A stretch of DNA of 64,000 nt from Sipunculus nudus (lineage: Eukaryota > Annelida > Sipuncula > Golfingiida > Sipunculidae), in NCBI GenBank assembly GCA_026874595.1, contig CM049307.1:60022870-60086869 (forward strand). Reading direction: 5' to 3'. The notes below the pieces were generated by a model, which was not told the DNA's origin, did no database searches, and worked only from the letters and a program-made list of their open reading frames with translations. Position numbers and translations under genes: made by a program. Shown here piece after piece: positions 60,195 to 64,000 of this stretch (position 1 is the stretch's first letter; the number at the start of each line of letters is the position of its first letter).

Positions 60195-62829
60195 TTAAAA
60201 TTCAGTAATTTCTTTGTCTGAGACTTCAATGCTGTTTGTCAGTATTAACTTTCTTGGGGCCGGCATCGGCTTTTTAAGCCCCGACTGCTCGTCACAGTGA
60301 TCAGGCTCTGGCGTCTGTATTGTTTCGTGAAAGCTGTGGGTCTTGTCAAATGATCCTTCGTTTGGAGCCTTATCGATCACTTCGTCTGCTCGGTAGTGTT
60401 CACAAATTTCCCCATCTCCCTTCTCAACATTTAAAGAATAGCTCGCACGGAATGTACTCCCTCCATTCACTGGAGAGTGCGGTCCAGACACTGTCGAGTC
60501 ATGCTCTTGGTCAGCGGCTTCGAAATTGTTCATAGCAGACACTTCCGCTCTGACGTCACAACAGCTATTTGAATCTGAATCCACGATTGACTCTTTGTCC
60601 AAGCGAGTGGTATTGTCTAGATTTCCATTTCGCAGCACATCTTCATTTCCTTGCCCAGCTATTGTGCAATTCACGTAAGGATCGTCCGAATCTTTGTAAT
60701 TCGAATTAAGGACGCGTTGCTGCATGGTTGTTTGGCATGGTTCATCCAGGTTTGAAAATGTAGGTTCTTCAGGCTCTAGGATTTTTACTTGACTCTCGCC
60801 TGATCCACTAACGCTTTGGGAGGAAGCTTTTTTAAGTTCTTTGTCACATTCTACCAGATCGCCTGATCTACCCAAACTTGAGGCGGAAGGACTTTCGTGT
60901 TCTGCGGACTTTAGATGCATAACCTGTTCAGACCCTACAGTAAGATCCCCCTGGGGTACCACAGAAGGGTCAGAGGATGTCGTAAGAGGTGATCTATTTT
61001 CAGCGTCATTTTCTATATCAGTTCCACTTGGGTGACGGATTTTACAATCAGGACTTGATAACAAGCCATAGAGTTCATTTTCTACCACTGTTGTGACTTG
61101 GTCTCCAACAGACACAGAAGAACGAGTTGAGCTAACATCAGCTGCCAAATGGATAAGACCAATCTGACCGGTGCTGCCACCTCCATGAATATCTCTAACT
61201 TCTTGTGCTTTCATATTAAGAGACTCATCTTCTTTGGCATCTGAAACCTCACCAGTAGGCAAACATGATCTTTGCCTTTCATGCATTTCGCGATCTCTTG
61301 ATGGAGTTTCATCATTTCTTTCCTTATTACCCATTTCAACACTTTCATACACGGGGTTATCAATACTTTCCGTGTCATCGTCGGACTCTGCTTCACCGAT
61401 CTCTGCGTAATTCCCTTGGTCAGTGTCCTTTGACGACGATCTACATTCTTTTATTGACGGGTTTCGTGCCCGACCCTTGACCTCTGACCCCTCCGGAATG
61501 GTAACCATCATTGCCTCGGCATATTCTGGTTCTGTCCCTACGTCAACGCTGGAATTATCTTCCTCCTTTTGGCTCAGTTTGGCGGCTCGTATGTCCGCTT
61601 TCTTCTGTGCTTCCTCGGAAATAGCTTTGGCTATGACAACACTTGTCCTTTCCGGACGCTTTGTACTTGGCTTTCTGTTTGGCCCGTCCATGCTGATTTC
61701 CTCCCTGAGTTCTCCGGCTTTTTGGTAGACGCCGGTGTCGGCAGCCATGTCAACCATACAGTAAAGTCCAGCAGAGGTGGAACTGATACGGTCGTTAGAC
61801 GCTTTCTCTGGGTCAACATCTGTTGGTTTCTTCTTTTCATCACGATATCGAAAGCATCGTCTAAGGTTAAGAAAAAAAAATGTAAACGTTAATACACGTA
61901 AATATGTGTGAAAAGGAATAGAAATACATTACTGATAGCTCTTTATTATACAGAGCTCATGTTAACGTGAGAATAGGTTGAACAAGGTTGCAGCTTCAGA
62001 AATTCGCCCAGCAAAATAGCTCGAGTATAGTCAAACTGGATCTTCATTTATCTCCATTTTGTAAAGACTGAAGAGTCATTTTCTTTTTAGTTATGCAATC
62101 GCCTCAACAAACACCGCTATATATCTTATAATGACATATGCCAATAAAGGTATTTTGTGGAAATATGTTTAAGGAAACCACTCTTATTCATTATCCTGAA
62201 TAAAAGATTACTAATCCAAATACCTGGGACAGTTTTTTTTATGGACAAGCCAATAGTGTATACACATACGGGGCAAGCGGATTAGCTGGCTGGCATTGAA
62301 CAATACCGCAGAATATAATACGCAAGTCCGACTTTGCAATTTGATTCCTCGTCGTCAGATAAGGCCAAAATAAAAAAAAGTATCGTTCTCAGGCACTTTT
62401 TTTCAGAAATCAATGCGGGCGGGCGCTTTTTTTATTTTAAATTTTTTGGTATGTTACGATAAAAATGTCAAATGATAAGGGAAAGCATGAAAATAACAGT
62501 TTTATTTTACTAAATAAGTAAAAGCACTACAAAACAAAGGAAATTGTATGGTTTTTATCTTCTTGAAAGAAATAGCGGAGAGGCAGCAGCTAAAAAATTG
62601 GAAAGTTTTTATTGAAAATTAAAATAAAAAGTTTTGATGCGGGGGTTAAAAATTGATGCGGGCGGTGCCTGAGAACCATACCTTTAATTTTTTTTTGCCT
62701 TATGTTTACTGTACAGGGTAATTCATGTACAAGACATTCAGATTCCTTACCTTCTGCAGCACACGAAGATAATAAGGTTATTCAAGATGGCCGTCACGAC
62801 CACGCAGCCGACACAGGCCCAGACCAAGA
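60195..62829 (-). CDS. Single-pass membrane protein with long tyrosine-rich tail (3' exons only)
   Basis: Two exons are visible. 62829-62751 encodes the TM segment (WACVGCVVVTAILNNLIIFV followed by CCRRR). 61860-60195 encodes about 554 cytoplasmic residues to a TAA. The junction AG|A is in frame, with good AG/GT sites. The tail is Ser/Glu/Asp-rich and probably disordered. It has tyrosine motifs GLYCMV, GVYQKA, PEYAEAMM, NYAEIG, NPVYESVE (NPxY type), NELYGLL and DPYVNC, suited to SH2 or PTB adaptors if phosphorylated. The TM exon starts and ends in the same phases as that of the 22.5 kb gene and shares the LNNL core and a basic stop-transfer patch, so the two are likely paralogues. The extracellular part lies beyond the window. 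Role as a receptor is inferred; no named family is recognised. An internal ATG at 61757 is not the start. Confidence 0.78.
61861..62750 (-). other. Intron with a TIR element
   Basis: The intron between TM and tail exons. It contains a 293-base element listed separately, and otherwise AT-rich sequence. Confidence 0.6.
62384..62676. mobile_element. About 290-bp element with CGTTCTCAGGCAC ends
   Basis: CGTTCTCAGGCAC at the left and GTGCCTGAGAAC at the right are inverted copies. GATGCGGG or ATGCGGGCGGGCG words recur just inside both ends. There is no ORF. Confidence 0.55.
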
Positions 62830-64000
62830 CTGAAACAAAACAACAAAAATGGTCTATTAGCATAAAAAGTCAATAGGGCAAAAAAGCGCTGGTTTCCCTA
62901 GCAGCGCGGAGGATATTGGTTGTTATGACGTGCTTCTATCTTTTCAGCTGATCAACTCTGTTATTATAATGCTATAACTTGTAATAATATCGAAATATAT
63001 ATTAAAAAAAGGTAAAAACTTCCCTCCCGCACTGTTTTATGCCTTAGAACCTAAACAAGTGTTGTTTGCCATATAAACACTTGATGACATCAAACCTTTT
63101 TGCCTACATCACTCTGATCACTACGACTTGTTCTTGATAGACACTCGAGATATAGACTCGGATATATCTGTGTCCATAGATAGCATATGTATTCTCTGTG
63201 TGAAAAGTACAAAGAACAACAGCGAAACACCACTGGACGCTTGCATATTTTAGAACTGTTAAGTTCCTTATAAATTTCATCCTTAACCACCGATTAAGCA
63301 TGAACAGCTGAACATTCACCGTAAATATAATAATTTTTTTAAGCGTTATCATACTGTATTATAATCATGTAAATGCGAAAAAAACGTTTTTGACTACAAT
63401 CTGGGTTTGTTGTCGGGAACACTTATGACGTCATATAATATACATTGCTTTGATTCAAAGTTCAAAGTGATTGGTTTTGTTTACATCCCCCTAGTATGAC
63501 AAGGTGATATTTTGAAAGGAAAAATAAAAATAATGCTCCAGCCAAAGAGACCACAGAGACCGAATAACCAAATCTTGCTGATAAAGAATATAGAAACCGG
63601 ATCAGTGGTAGTGGGATTCGCATCTGATTCACTGTTACATTGAGCACACACGGTACCACTTTACCAACCAGATAGCCGTAGAGCCCTTTTTTAGTCATTT
63701 TTAAACCGAAAATTATGTGAAGAGACCACATAAGGGATAAAGATCCTATTGGAAGCTGAACAAAACCCACATTTTTATCCGGAACAACAGCAGATAAGAT
63801 AATTAGTGGTACCTCCATACCATCATACAACACTCAAGACGCTAAACAAAATACAACTAAAGAACAAACAAAAACCGATACTTGGCATATATTAAATATG
63901 TGATTAAATGTGATTAATGAATGGCGCAATATGATAAAATGTTTGGTAGAAACAGGATCTTTGGTTAATTAACTAACAAACATTTTTTCATCAAATACAT
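62830..64000. other. Upstream flank of the 60 kb gene; no exon found
   Basis: This should be intron. The open minus-strand frames around 63462-63833 contain hydrophobic stretches but lack clear splice sites or a domain, so I do not call them. Confidence 0.4.

Noticed and set aside
61423..61892. Plus-strand ORFs over the tail exon of the 60 kb gene
   Set aside because: Shadows of the minus-strand frame, which continues in phase from a good splice acceptor.
63462..63833. Hydrophobic minus-strand ORF upstream of the 60 kb gene's TM exon
   Set aside because: Another frame over the same bases is equally open; there are no clear splice sites and no phase match to the TM exon.

Overview
The window looks like genomic DNA from a bivalve mollusc. 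It is AT-rich, its genes are interrupted by GT-AG introns, and it carries many (AT)n, (GA)n and (GACA)n microsatellites. It also has several families of short non-autonomous transposons with GGACGG runs and terminal hairpins ending in GCTAAAA, a style I associate with bivalves. The species is inferred, not proven; nothing here is bacterial or viral.

Layout. (1) 347-9241, plus strand: the last eight exons of a prolyl 4-hydroxylase alpha subunit (P4HA), including the whole iron/2-oxoglutarate catalytic core. Its third visible intron is almost filled by a 5.35 kb near-palindromic foldback element (1770-7118) that has itself been invaded by smaller elements. (2) 13615-14082, plus: an intronless proneural bHLH gene of the atonal family. 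(3) 15.4-22.5 kb: gene-poor DNA with microsatellites, nested TIR elements and a three-copy dispersed repeat. (4) 22514-24943, minus: the 3' part of a single-pass membrane protein with a Thr-rich stalk and a tyrosine-rich tail, next to a frameshifted duplicate of its stalk exon. (5) 25-35 kb: mostly repeats, including a LINE reverse-transcriptase relic and a 32-bp minisatellite. (6) 36525-38966 and 45029-47433, plus: two tandem paralogues of a small secreted von Willebrand factor C protein, each with a TATA box, a 5' UTR exon and a poly(A) signal. They lie in a duplicated block that a 2.86 kb mobile element later interrupted in the second copy. (7) 54246-55265, minus: an intronless FADS6-type membrane fatty acid desaturase. 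(8) 60195-62829, minus: the 3' part of a second tyrosine-rich membrane protein whose TM exon has the same phases and an LNNL core like the gene at 22.5 kb.

The genes do not form one pathway. P4HA makes hydroxyproline in the ER, the VWC pair is secreted, FADS6 is a membrane desaturase, the two tyrosine-tailed proteins look like receptors, and the atonal gene is a neural or sensory regulator. The most unusual content is structural: the giant foldback element, the frameshifted duplicate exon, the relic signal-peptide exon before VWC1, and a mobile element that may carry two phase-matched host-like exons. All exon boundaries were read by eye from splice signals and homology, without transcript support.
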